A stretch of DNA of 8,276 bases from an uncultured Flavobacteriia bacterium (GCA_946482495.1 CAMLRV010000088.1:1-8276), one strand, 5' to 3'. Positions 1 through 7,482 are shown, counted from the first letter of the stretch. The notes: generated by a model from the sequence alone, not told the origin. Numbers and translations are program-made.

Positions 1-123
1 ATTAATGGTAAATAATTCATCTACAGGCGTATTTATGTCTGGTGTATATTGGCTTCTTGGAACTTTTTTTTCCTGATCTTCAGCGTCGTCTTGGTTGCCA
101 AATATTTTTTTGAAAATATTCAT
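1..123 (-). CDS. LUD-domain (LutC/YkgG-like) protein, N-terminal fragment
   Basis: The reverse strand opens with ATG at 123 and stays open for 41 codons to the window edge, so only the N-terminus is present. It begins MNIFKKIFGN, continues with an acidic stretch, and ends near TPVDELFTIN. This resembles, from memory, the start of the LUD-domain proteins that follow ftsH in flavobacteria. That family is related to LutC/YkgG of lactate utilisation, but the role of the flavobacterial members is not established. Its own -7 box lies 30 bases upstream, just after the ftsH terminator, so it need not depend on ftsH transcription. The reading frame and start are directly visible; the family call rests on a short fragment plus gene order. 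Confidence 0.6.
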   Translation of the reverse strand, partial: MNIFKKIFGNQDDAEDQEKKVPRSQYTPDINTPVDELFTIN

Positions 124-152
124 TTGAAACTCGGTAAACAATTCTTAATCCT

Positions 153-160
153 CAAATATA
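153..160 (-). promoter_or_regulatory. -7 box TATATTTG for the LUD gene
   Basis: The reverse strand reads TATATTTG, an exact match to the Bacteroidota -7 consensus TAnnTTTG, 29 bases before the ATG at 123. No TTG sits at the usual spacing of about 17-23 bases; the nearest TTTG (187-190) is 26 bases away. The box directly abuts the T-tract of the ftsH terminator. Confidence 0.5.
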
Positions 161-202
161 AAAAAATCTTATCTTAAAATTACTTTCAAAATAAGATTTT
201 TT
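160..202 (-). terminator. Rho-independent terminator after ftsH
   Basis: A perfect 12-bp stem (161-172 with 191-202) encloses an 18-base loop. On the reverse strand the second arm ends in a run of seven T (166 to 160). It lies 58 bases after the ftsH stop. The stem is AT-rich and therefore weak, and its A and T runs make it partly symmetric, so it could also act in the other direction. Confidence 0.65.
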
Positions 203-260
203 ATACAATAGATTGTTAATAACTTATTGGGTTGCTATTCTAAAATTTGTTTCTAAACAA

Positions 261-2207
261 TTAATTTATAGCTCCAAGATTTTCTTCAACATTATCGAAT
301 GGTCTTTTTCCGAAAATTGTTTCTAAATCGTCTTTAAAAATAACTTCTCTTTCAATCAAAATATTAGCCAATTCTTCTAATTTAGTTCTGTTTTGAGTTA
401 AAATTGAAATCGCTCTTTCGTATTGTTCTTCAATAAGTCTTGAGATTTCTGTGTCGATAATTTTGGCAGTATCATCAGAATAAGGCTTTGAAAAACTATA
501 ATCAGATTGTCCTGACGAATCGTAATAAGTAATGTTTCCAATTTTGTCATTTAAACCGTAAACTGTAACCATGGCACGAGCTTGTTTAGTGACTTTTTCT
601 AAATCGGATAATGCACCAGTAGAAATTTTATCGAAAACAACTTTTTCAGCTGCTCTTCCGCCCATTGTTGCACACATTTCGTCTAACATTTGTTCCGTTC
701 TAACAATTTGTCTTTCTTCTGGTAAATACCAAGCAGCACCTAAACTTTGTCCACGAGGAACAATAGTTACTTTTACTAAAGGCGCAGCATGTTCTAACAT
801 CCAACTTACGGTAGCGTGACCAGCTTCGTGAATGGCGATGGCATGTTTTTCTGCTTTAGTTATGATTTTGTTTTTCTTTTCTAAACCACCCACAATTCTA
901 TCAACTGCATCAAGGAAATCTTGTTTGTCAACTGCTTTTTTGTCTTTTCTTGCAGCTACTAATGCAGCTTCGTTACAAACGTTTGCAATATCAGCTCCTG
1001 AAAAACCTGGTGTTTGTTTTGCTAAAAACTCTGTGTCTAAAGTTTCTGCTTTTGTAATTGGTTTTAAATGAACTTCAAAAATTTCTTTACGTTCTCTAAT
1101 ATCTGGTAAGTCTACATAAATTTGTCTGTCAAAACGTCCAGCACGCATTAATGCTTTGTCTAAAACATCAGCTCTGTTAGTTGCTGCTAATACAATTACA
1201 TTAGAATTAGTACCAAATCCGTCCATTTCTGTTAGTAATTGATTCAGTGTGTTTTCTCTTTCGTCATTACTTCCCGACATGTTATTTTTACCACGAGCTC
1301 TACCTACAGCATCAATTTCATCAATAAAAATGATCGCTGGTGCTTTTTCTTTAGCTTGTTTGAATAAATCTCTTACACGTGAAGCTCCAACTCCTACGAA
1401 CATTTCCACAAAATCTGAACCAGATAAAGAGAAGAAAGGTACATTTGCTTCTCCAGCAACAGCTTTCGCTAATAAAGTTTTTCCAGTTCCTGGAGGTCCA
1501 ACTAATAAGGCTCCTTTCGGAATTTTTCCTCCAATACTAGTATATTTTTCAGGATTTTTTAAAAATTCTACAATTTCTTGAATTTCTTCTTTTGCACCTT
1601 CTAATCCGGCAACATTTTCAAATGTAACTTTCGTGTCGTTCTTCTCGTCAAATAATCTAGCTTTCGATTTTCCGATACTAAAAATTTGCCCACCACCACC
1701 TGCGGCGCCAGTCATTCTCTTAGAAATAAAATAGAAGAAACCAACGAAAAGAAGAATAGGTAGCAATAAGCCAATCCATTCACTCCAGTCACTTGTAGGT
1801 TTTAAATCGTAAGAAGTAATAAGTTTTTTTGCTGTTGCATCTTCTAGACGTTTCTGAAAAAGTTCTAAATTACCTACGTCTTTGATGTAATAATGCGGTC
1901 CTCTTTCTTGTGTGTATTTCTTTAAATCTTCGTCTTTTGAAGTTTTATAAGCAACCTTTTTTAAAGTAATTTCAGCAGAATTAACCGTTTTACTGGTTAA
2001 GATTTCTACTTTTTCAATTTTATTTTTATTCAATAAATCATAAAAAGAAGAAATAGAAGTCGATTTCGGATAATTCATATCGAAACCACCATTGAAGAAG
2101 TTGATTAATAATATTATTGAAACGGCTAATATTGGAAAAAACCAAGGTCCCAGTTTTATAACTTTAATAACTGGCTTGTTTTTGTTTTCGTTTTCTTTTT
2201 CTGACAT
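261..2207 (-). CDS. ftsH: ATP-dependent zinc metalloprotease FtsH
   Basis: FtsH is a hexameric inner-membrane AAA+ protease that unfolds and degrades membrane and short-lived cytosolic proteins. This 648-residue copy is full length. Two membrane segments (about 20-37 and 144-161) flank a periplasmic domain of about 105 residues. A Gly-rich linker (168-173) leads to the AAA module: Walker A GPPGTGKT (237-244), pore loop FVGVG (270-274), Walker B IIFIDEID (292-299) and a second region of homology with Arg fingers R355 and R358. The peptidase domain has HEAGH (460-464), with H460 and H464 as zinc ligands and E461 as the catalytic base. D535 in TGALSD is the likely third ligand. The ATG at 2207 follows the rsfS stop by 7 bases, so the two are probably co-transcribed. 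All key residues are present. Confidence 0.98.
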   Translation of the reverse strand: MSEKENENKNKPVIKVIKLGPWFFPILAVSIILLINFFNGGFDMNYPKSTSISSFYDLLNKNKIEKVEILTSKTVNSAEITLKKVAYKTSKDEDLKKYTQERGPHYYIKDVGNLELFQKRLEDATAKKLITSYDLKPTSDWSEWIGLLLPILLFVGFFYFISKRMTGAAGGGGQIFSIGKSKARLFDEKNDTKVTFENVAGLEGAKEEIQEIVEFLKNPEKYTSIGGKIPKGALLVGPPGTGKTLLAKAVAGEANVPFFSLSGSDFVEMFVGVGASRVRDLFKQAKEKAPAIIFIDEIDAVGRARGKNNMSGSNDERENTLNQLLTEMDGFGTNSNVIVLAATNRADVLDKALMRAGRFDRQIYVDLPDIRERKEIFEVHLKPITKAETLDTEFLAKQTPGFSGADIANVCNEAALVAARKDKKAVDKQDFLDAVDRIVGGLEKKNKIITKAEKHAIAIHEAGHATVSWMLEHAAPLVKVTIVPRGQSLGAAWYLPEERQIVRTEQMLDEMCATMGGRAAEKVVFDKISTGALSDLEKVTKQARAMVTVYGLNDKIGNITYYDSSGQSDYSFSKPYSDDTAKIIDTEISRLIEEQYERAISILTQNRTKLEELANILIEREVIFKDDLETIFGKRPFDNVEENLGAIN

Positions 2208-2214
2208 AATTGGT

Positions 2215-2583
2215 TTAGAATTTATTTGCTATTGAAGTAATTTTCGCATCACCCCAAAGGCTTTCAATGTTATAATATTCTCTAATGTGTTTTTGAAATA
2301 CATGTACTACTACACTAACATAATCCATTAATACCCATTCTCCAACGTCTGTTCCTTCAACATGCCAAGGTTTGTCTTTCAATTCTTTAGACACACCTTT
2401 TTGTACTGAACCTACAATTGCATTTACTTGGGTGTTCGAATTACCATTGCAAATTACAAAATAATCACAAACACTATTGTCAATTTCTCTTAAATCAAGA
2501 ATATCAATATCTAATCCTTTTACATCTTCAATTCCTTTGATGATACTTGCTAGTAAATCATCTGTGCTAATATTTTTTGTCAT
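2215..2583 (-). CDS. rsfS: Ribosomal silencing factor RsfS (Iojap family)
   Basis: RsfS binds ribosomal protein L14 (uL14) on the 50S subunit and blocks joining of the 30S subunit, lowering translation under starvation. The 122-residue length is normal. Family landmarks are visible: DYFVICNGNSNTQV (40-53), the W-x-x-x-D-Y strand with VVVHVF (83-96), and the C-terminal R-x-Y-Y-x-x-E-x-L-W-G-D-A (101-113). It is the first gene of the rsfS-ftsH pair, is divergent from birA, and has a good -7 box (TACCTTTG) starting 29 bases upstream of the ATG. Nothing is odd about the sequence. Confidence 0.96.
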   Translation of the reverse strand: MTKNISTDDLLASIIKGIEDVKGLDIDILDLREIDNSVCDYFVICNGNSNTQVNAIVGSVQKGVSKELKDKPWHVEGTDVGEWVLMDYVSVVVHVFQKHIREYYNIESLWGDAKITSIANKF

Positions 2584-2604
2584 CTATTATTTATTCGTTT
2601 TGTG

Positions 2605-2612
2605 CAAAGGTA
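2605..2612 (-). promoter_or_regulatory. -7 box TACCTTTG for rsfS-ftsH
   Basis: The reverse strand reads TACCTTTG, matching TAnnTTTG. Transcription would start near 2598, giving a leader of roughly 15 bases before the ATG at 2583. I do not see a good TTG at the -33 position. It lies back to back with the birA box, 14 bases away. Confidence 0.6.
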
Positions 2613-2626
2613 TCATTTTTTGTGTT

Positions 2627-2634
2627 TATTTTTG
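2627..2634 (+). promoter_or_regulatory. -7 box TATTTTTG for birA
   Basis: TATTTTTG fits TAnnTTTG and lies 33 bases before the birA ATG, so the leader would be about 25-30 bases. A TTG at 2600-2602 is 24 bases upstream, slightly longer than the usual spacer. The T-rich context makes chance matches easier, so this is weaker than the rsfS box. Confidence 0.45.
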
Positions 2635-2667
2635 TAACTTCAATTAAGTAATAACAAAATTTCTTAT

Positions 2668-3399
2668 ATGCATATTATCAAACTCAATGCCATTGATTCG
2701 ACGAATAGCTATTTAAAAGAATTATCTACAAAACAAACCGTAGAAAATTTTACAGTAGTGGTTGCGGAAAATCAAACGAATGGAAGAGGGCAACGTGGTG
2801 CAAATTGGGAAGTAGAAAGCGGTAAAAACCTCACTTTTAGCGTTTTAATAAAAGATGTGCTAGTTAATTTTGAGGAGGTTTTTAACTTAAATGTAGTGGT
2901 AGCTGTTAGTTTATTTCAAACATTTTCGAACTTAAAAATTTCAGATTTGGCCATCAAATGGGCAAACGACATTTTGGCAGAAAAAAAGAAAATTTGTGGC
3001 ATTTTAATTGAAAATCAATTTAAAAGTAATGCCGAAATATTTTCAATCATTGGAATAGGTATTAATGTTAATCAAGAAAGCTTTGTAAACTTGCCTCAAG
3101 CGAGTTCTTTAAAAAATATTTCTGGAAAAGATTGGGATAAAGATGAAGTGTTGTTAGTATTCTTAAATCAATTTCAAAATAATATTAATTTATACAAAAA
3201 CGATGGTGCTGCTTATTTTTGGGAAGTCTATCATAATCATCTTTTCAAGAAAAATGTTCCAATGGCTTTTGAAGATCATTCGGGAACCAAATTTATGGGA
3301 ATTATTAGGCAAGTTACTTCAAAAGGATTATTGCAAATTGAATTAGAAGACGATAGTTTACAATTATTCGACATTAAAGAAGTGAAAATGCTTTTTTAA
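2668..3399 (+). CDS. birA: Biotin--[acetyl-CoA-carboxylase] ligase, single-domain BirA
   Basis: This enzyme makes biotinyl-5'-AMP and transfers biotin to the lysine of biotin carboxyl carrier proteins such as that of acetyl-CoA carboxylase. The 243 residues hold the catalytic core: DSTN (10-13), the biotinyl-AMP loop GRGQRG (39-44), W47, KWAND (97-101) with catalytic K97, KKICGILIE (107-115) and IGIGINVN (128-135). A short C-terminal beta domain follows (about 196-243). There is no N-terminal helix-turn-helix, so it is a group I ligase and should not repress a biotin operon as the E. coli protein does. KWAND replaces the more usual KWPND. It is transcribed away from rsfS. No clear terminator follows; the downstream region is repeat-rich. 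Confidence 0.95.
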   Translation: MHIIKLNAIDSTNSYLKELSTKQTVENFTVVVAENQTNGRGQRGANWEVESGKNLTFSVLIKDVLVNFEEVFNLNVVVAVSLFQTFSNLKISDLAIKWANDILAEKKKICGILIENQFKSNAEIFSIIGIGINVNQESFVNLPQASSLKNISGKDWDKDEVLLVFLNQFQNNINLYKNDGAAYFWEVYHNHLFKKNVPMAFEDHSGTKFMGIIRQVTSKGLLQIELEDDSLQLFDIKEVKMLF

Positions 3400-3513
3400 A
3401 ATCTAAACCTCAAATTCCAAATTTCAATCATAAATCCAAAATCGTAAATCGTAAATCGTAAATCGGAAATCGGAAATTATTTCAAATTTTAACGTCAAAT
3501 TATAAAATCTAAA
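3398..3513 (+). repeat. Pair of 10-base direct repeats bounding the birA-ccsBA spacer
   Basis: AAAATCTAAA occurs at 3398-3407, overlapping the birA stop codon, and again at 3504-3513, just before the palindrome. The pair brackets the 7-base repeat array. In DNA this AT-rich a 10-base match within about 100 bases may be chance. Confidence 0.4.
3412..3481 (+). repeat. 7-base periodic repeat array, consensus AAATCNN
   Basis: Ten 7-base units can be read in register. The core is three exact AAATCGT units (3439-3459) followed by two AAATCGG units (3460-3473). Degenerate units lie on both sides: AAATTCC and AAATTTC from 3412, two more from 3426, and AAATTAT at 3474-3480. The array is non-coding. 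It probably arose by slippage, or belongs to a dispersed class of intergenic heptamer repeats. It fills most of the 173-base gap between birA and ccsBA, and I find no gene there. Confidence 0.8.
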
Positions 3514-3529
3514 TTCAGAATTCTGAATT
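3512..3529. promoter_or_regulatory. Perfect 18-bp palindrome upstream of ccsBA
   Basis: AATTCAGAATTCTGAATT is identical to its reverse complement. It covers the position where the -33 element of the ccsBA promoter is expected, so it could be an operator for a dimeric regulator. It also reads as a 7-base tandem (GAATTCT at 3518-3524 and 3525-3531), so it may instead be a by-product of the repeat structure of this spacer. The regulatory role is inference. Confidence 0.45.
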
Positions 3530-3537
3530 CTATTATG

Positions 3538-3545
3538 TACATTTG
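3538..3545 (+). promoter_or_regulatory. -7 box TACATTTG for ccsBA
   Basis: TACATTTG matches TAnnTTTG and predicts a transcript start near 3552, about 20 bases before ATG 3573. The same octamer precedes the peroxidase gene. It contains the TTG at 3543 that would otherwise be the most upstream in-frame start of ccsBA. Confidence 0.6.
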
Positions 3546-3572
3546 CACTACTTTAAAAAAGACTGCATTTTT

Positions 3573-6500
3573 ATGTTACAGAAATTACTTTCCGCACTAT
3601 ATTCTACTCGCTTAATGGCTATTTTATTTATTGGTTTTGCTGCTGCAATGGCTGCTGGAACTTTTATTGAAGATGCCTACAACACTGAAACTGCCAGAAT
3701 TTTAGTTTACAACACGAGGTGGTTTGAGGCTATTATGGTGTTTTTTGTGATTAATTTTTTCGGAAACATTAAACGCTATCAATTGTATAAAAAGGAAAAA
3801 TGGGCGACTTTATTACTGCATTTATCTTTCATTTTTATCATTATTGGTGCTTTTGTAACAAGATACATCAGTTATGAAGGGTTAATGCCAATTCGTGAAG
3901 GTGCAACTTCAAATACGGTTTATTCAGATATGCCACACCTTACAGCTTTTGTAGATGGTGAATATCAAGGTGAGATGAAACGTAAAACTATTGAAAAGCA
4001 ATTGTTATTATCTCAAGCTGTAAATAATTCTTTTTCTTATTCTGATGAGTTTTCAGATATTCCTTATAAAATTGAATTGCAAGAATTTATTATGAATGCT
4101 TCAGAAACATTCAAACCGAATGTTAAAGGTGATTTATATATCAAAATGGTGGAAGCAAGTGGCGGAAGTCGAAAAGAACATTTTTTACGTGAAGGTGAAG
4201 TGAAAAACATCAATAATGTGTTATTCGCTTTTAATAAGTTTACTCAAGGTGCTGTAAATATTACCAAAATTGCAGAAGCTTACACGATTCAAACACCATT
4301 TGATGGTAATTTCATGAGAATGGCTGATAAAATGCAAGGAACAATCGCTAAAGATCAAGCAAGTCCATTGATGTTTCGTTCGTTGTATAATGCTGGCGGA
4401 AGTCAGTTTGTATTTCCAGAATTAGCTCAAAACGGAGAATTAGTTTTAGCTTCAAATAACGATTATAAAGATAAAAAAACGGATGATGCTATTATCGTAA
4501 AGGTTACATCTCAGGGAAAAGAAGAAATTGTAACTTTAATGGGTTCAAAAGGGAAACAAGGTGAACCTAAGAGTTTCAAAATTGGAAAGTTAGATTTTAC
4601 GTTAATGTATGGTAGTAAAGTCCACACGTTGCCTTTCTCAATTAAATTGAACGATTTTATTGCTGATAAATATCCAGGAACAGAAAAAAGTTATTCGGCT
4701 TTTAAAAGTAAAATCGAAATTCAAGATGCAGAAAAATCAAAAACAATTGTGGATAGCGTTTTCATGAATCATATTTTAGATTACAGAGAATTCCGTTTCT
4801 TCCAAGCTAGTTTTGACGAAGACGAAAAAGGAACTGTACTTTCTGTAAATCACGATTTTTGGGGAACTTGGATTACATATATTGGGTATTTCTTATTGTA
4901 TTTTGGTTTAATGGCGATTTTGTTTGATAAAAACACCAGATTTAACGATTTAAAAGTGAAAATTGATAAAATCAAAGCGAAAAAAGCGGCATTAATCATT
5001 GTATTATTCTTCTTTGGATTGTTAGGTTTTTCTCAAGATAAGCATACCAATCACGATGGACATAATCACGGAACTGAACCGCATCAACATGAAACGTCTG
5101 TTCAAAAACCAAAAATGCCAACAGCCGAAGAATCTTTAAAAGAGATTAAAAAGTATATGGTTTCTGCTGAACATGCTGAAAAATTTGGAAGAATAGTCAT
5201 TCAAGATGTTGGTGGAAGAATGAAACCTGTAAACACATTTTCATCTGAATTATTACGTAAAGTGTCTAAAAGTGATACGTTTGAAGGATACACTTCTGAT
5301 CAGGTTTTAATTTCTATGAATCAGTTTCCTGAATTTTGGTACCAAATTCCAATTATATATTTAAAAAGAGGAAATGATAGTATTCGTAAAATTATTGGTG
5401 TAGATAAAGAGGCAAAATATGCACCATTAATTAGCTTTTTCGATGATTTCGGAAATTATAAATTGCAAAAACAAACTGATGAAGCTTATAAAGAAGCGGT
5501 GCCAAACCAGTTTCAAAAAGATTTCTTAGATGCCGATAAAAAAGTAAACCTATTGTATTCGGCCATAAGCGGACAAATTTTAAGATTTTTCCCTTTACCA
5601 AAAGATGCCAACAACAAATGGGCTTCGTTTTTAGAACTACAGCATCCAACAAAAACTAATTTAGATGTTGTTAAAAATATTATTCCATTTTATTTTAGTG
5701 AAGCAGCAAGAGCGACTCAAACTAAAGACTACAAAAATGCGGATAGTTTATTAAAAGGTTTAGCAGATTATCAAAAGAAATTTGGAGGAAAAGTTATGCT
5801 TTCTCCAGATAAATTAGAAGCGGAAATTCAATATAACAAATACGATATTTTCAAAAAATTATTCTCGTGGTACATGTATGCTGGAGTTTTAATGTTTGTA
5901 TTTGTAATTGTTCAAATTTTCAATAAAAAGAAATGGGTAAATTATGTTGTGAAGTTTTTCCACGGAACAATCATTTTACTTTTCATTTTACATTTAGCTG
6001 GATTAATTGTTCGTTGGTATATTTCGGGGCATGCTCCATGGTCTGATGCGTATGAAAGTATGATTTATGTTGCTTGGGCTACTATGTTTTTCGGAATCGC
6101 TTTTGGAAGAAAATCAGAATTAACATTAGCTTCGACTGCATTTGTGACGTCAATGATTTTAATGGTTGCACATTGGAACTGGATGGATCCAAGTATTGCT
6201 AATTTACAACCCGTTTTAAATTCGTATTGGTTAATGATTCACGTTGCGGTTATTGTAGCGAGTTATGGACCATTTACCCTTGGTATGATTTTAGGTTTAG
6301 TAGCTTTATTCTTAATGATTTTTACAAACAAGAAGAATGTAACTAAAATGCAATTGAGCATTAAAGAAATCACATACATTAGTGAAATGTCGTTAACTGT
6401 TGGTTTGGTAATGTTAACCATTGGTAACTTCCTTGGAGGACAATGGGCCAACGAAAGTTGGGGACGTTATTGGGGTTGGGATCCAAAGGAAACTTGGGCT

Positions 6501-6767
6501 TTAATTAGTATTATGGTGTATGCTTTTGTGATTCATGCTCGTTTTGTACCGGTTTTACGTGGTTTATTTGCTTATAATTTTATGTCGGTTTTAGCATTTG
6601 CAAGTATCTTGATGACGTATTTTGGAGTGAATTTTCATCTAAGTGGAATGCACTCTTACGCTTCAGGTGAACAACAAAATGTAATTTATTATGGTTATGC
6701 TTTAGCTATCGTATTAGCCATTTCTGCTATTGCATACGTTCAATATAAAAGATTTTATAAAAAGTAA
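3573..6767 (+). CDS. ccsBA: CcsBA fused cytochrome c synthetase (System II)
   Basis: This membrane protein exports haem and attaches it to CXXCH motifs of cytochromes c outside the inner membrane. I start it at ATG 3573 (1064 residues); an in-frame TTG at 3543 lies inside the promoter. The CcsB/ResB half has membrane segments near 14-32, 49-66, 77-98 and 433-451, with a large periplasmic domain between the last two. A fifth, signal-peptide-like segment (472-486) and a His-rich stretch (489-507) lead to a periplasmic domain (about 520-755). The CcsA half follows with some seven or eight segments and the WWD motif WANESWGRYWGWDPKETW (958-975). The four haem-ligand histidines can be assigned by position: H83, H890, H988 and H1022, in spacing close to that of Helicobacter CcsBA. 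It is probably monocistronic, ending at a strong terminator. Confidence 0.95.
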   Translation: MLQKLLSALYSTRLMAILFIGFAAAMAAGTFIEDAYNTETARILVYNTRWFEAIMVFFVINFFGNIKRYQLYKKEKWATLLLHLSFIFIIIGAFVTRYISYEGLMPIREGATSNTVYSDMPHLTAFVDGEYQGEMKRKTIEKQLLLSQAVNNSFSYSDEFSDIPYKIELQEFIMNASETFKPNVKGDLYIKMVEASGGSRKEHFLREGEVKNINNVLFAFNKFTQGAVNITKIAEAYTIQTPFDGNFMRMADKMQGTIAKDQASPLMFRSLYNAGGSQFVFPELAQNGELVLASNNDYKDKKTDDAIIVKVTSQGKEEIVTLMGSKGKQGEPKSFKIGKLDFTLMYGSKVHTLPFSIKLNDFIADKYPGTEKSYSAFKSKIEIQDAEKSKTIVDSVFMNHILDYREFRFFQASFDEDEKGTVLSVNHDFWGTWITYIGYFLLYFGLMAILFDKNTRFNDLKVKIDKIKAKKAALIIVLFFFGLLGFSQDKHTNHDGHNHGTEPHQHETSVQKPKMPTAEESLKEIKKYMVSAEHAEKFGRIVIQDVGGRMKPVNTFSSELLRKVSKSDTFEGYTSDQVLISMNQFPEFWYQIPIIYLKRGNDSIRKIIGVDKEAKYAPLISFFDDFGNYKLQKQTDEAYKEAVPNQFQKDFLDADKKVNLLYSAISGQILRFFPLPKDANNKWASFLELQHPTKTNLDVVKNIIPFYFSEAARATQTKDYKNADSLLKGLADYQKKFGGKVMLSPDKLEAEIQYNKYDIFKKLFSWYMYAGVLMFVFVIVQIFNKKKWVNYVVKFFHGTIILLFILHLAGLIVRWYISGHAPWSDAYESMIYVAWATMFFGIAFGRKSELTLASTAFVTSMILMVAHWNWMDPSIANLQPVLNSYWLMIHVAVIVASYGPFTLGMILGLVALFLMIFTNKKNVTKMQLSIKEITYISEMSLTVGLVMLTIGNFLGGQWANESWGRYWGWDPKETWALISIMVYAFVIHARFVPVLRGLFAYNFMSVLAFASILMTYFGVNFHLSGMHSYASGEQQNVIYYGYALAIVLAISAIAYVQYKRFYKK

Positions 6768-6842
6768 TTGAAACTTTGTATTATTTAGACCTGACAGGTT
6801 GTAAAATCTGTCAGGTTTTTTTATATACTAAATTGAAACTTT
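6766..6842 (+). repeat. 12-base direct repeats flanking the ccsBA terminator
   Basis: AATTGAAACTTT occurs at 6766-6777, starting in the ccsBA stop codon, and again at 6831-6842. The terminator hairpin lies between them. They could mark insertion or duplication of the hairpin unit, or be chance. Confidence 0.45.
6787..6822 (+). terminator. Rho-independent terminator after ccsBA
   Basis: A perfect 9-bp stem (ACCTGACAG at 6789-6797 with CTGTCAGGT at 6808-6816) extends inward by a G-U and two A-U pairs. It closes on a GUAA tetraloop (6801-6804) of the stable GNRA type. A run of seven T (6816-6822) follows. It lies 21 bases after the ccsBA stop. Confidence 0.9.
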
Positions 6843-6873
6843 TGTCGTTTATTATGTGTTAATTTAAAAGATA

Positions 6874-7482
6874 ATGAAGAAACTTGGATTTGTAATTTTA
6901 GGAGTTGTATCGATTTTTTTATTGAGTAATTTTTACTTGAAAAATGATTCAGTAAAAAATATTAATTCAGAAAGTACAACTGAAAGAATTAATAAAAGTG
7001 CAGAAGAAATAAAATCTTTTCTCAAGAAAAACTCAAAATACAATCCAGAGGTTTTTTTTCTTTTAGATATGAGAATTCCATCCAATAAGTATCGTTTTTT
7101 TGTTTATAATGCAAAGAAAAACCAAGTAGTTGATTCAGGTTTAGTGGCTCATGGTTCAGGTTCGGAAACAGAAACGGATGAATTGAAATTTAGTAATACT
7201 GATGGTTCATTAATGACATCATTGGGGAAATATTATATGGGAAATTCTTATAATGGAACTTTTGGGAAGGCTTATAGAATGTACGGTTTAGATACTACAA
7301 ATAGTAATGCTTATACTAGAAATATTGTTTTGCATTCACATAAAAAAATGCCTTACGAGGAGCAACTTTCTCCAATTGTTTTAAGTTGGGGTTGCCCGAT
7401 GCTTAACGAGAAATTTTACTTACGAATTCAAGATATTTTAGATAAATCGAACAAAAATGTATTGATGTTTATTTATTATTAA
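6874..7482 (+). CDS. Probable L,D-transpeptidase, YkuD_2-like
   Basis: The C-terminal part carries the signature of murein L,D-transpeptidase catalytic domain proteins (YkuD_2 type): a conserved VVDSGLVAHGSGS strand (85-97), then IVLHS with likely catalytic H154, and SWGCPM (171-176) with the probable nucleophile C174. Such enzymes cross-link peptidoglycan stem peptides or attach proteins to them; the activity of this subgroup is inferred. Residues 3-21 form a hydrophobic segment after a KK pair, with no clear cleavage site, so the protein is anchored in or exported across the inner membrane. At 202 residues it is short, with about 60 residues before the domain. The residue after H154 is Ser rather than the usual Gly. 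A terminator precedes the gene, so it should have its own promoter, but I find no convincing TAnnTTTG box in 6823-6873. Confidence 0.75.
   Translation: MKKLGFVILGVVSIFLLSNFYLKNDSVKNINSESTTERINKSAEEIKSFLKKNSKYNPEVFFLLDMRIPSNKYRFFVYNAKKNQVVDSGLVAHGSGSETETDELKFSNTDGSLMTSLGKYYMGNSYNGTFGKAYRMYGLDTTNSNAYTRNIVLHSHKKMPYEEQLSPIVLSWGCPMLNEKFYLRIQDILDKSNKNVLMFIYY

Noticed and set aside
247..260. TTGTTT-CT-AAACAA dyad right after the ftsH stop
   Set aside because: A 2-base centre cannot form an RNA loop, and the arms are only 6 bp; the better terminator is at 160-202.
571..1581. Three plus-strand open frames (571-819, 832-1071, 1249-1581)
   Set aside because: They lie opposite conserved FtsH coding sequence, have no family signature, and reflect the codon use of the real gene.
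3432..3480. Possible CRISPR array
   Set aside because: The units are 7 bases long and directly adjacent, with no spacers and no cas genes.
5431..6451. Two minus-strand open frames (5431-5652, 6263-6451)
   Set aside because: Both are antisense to ccsBA, including its conserved membrane segments, with no promoter box or recognisable protein.
6841..6867. TTTG plus TAATTTAA as a promoter for the transpeptidase gene
   Set aside because: The spacing is only 15 bases, the -7 match is incomplete, and the start site would fall at the initiation codon.
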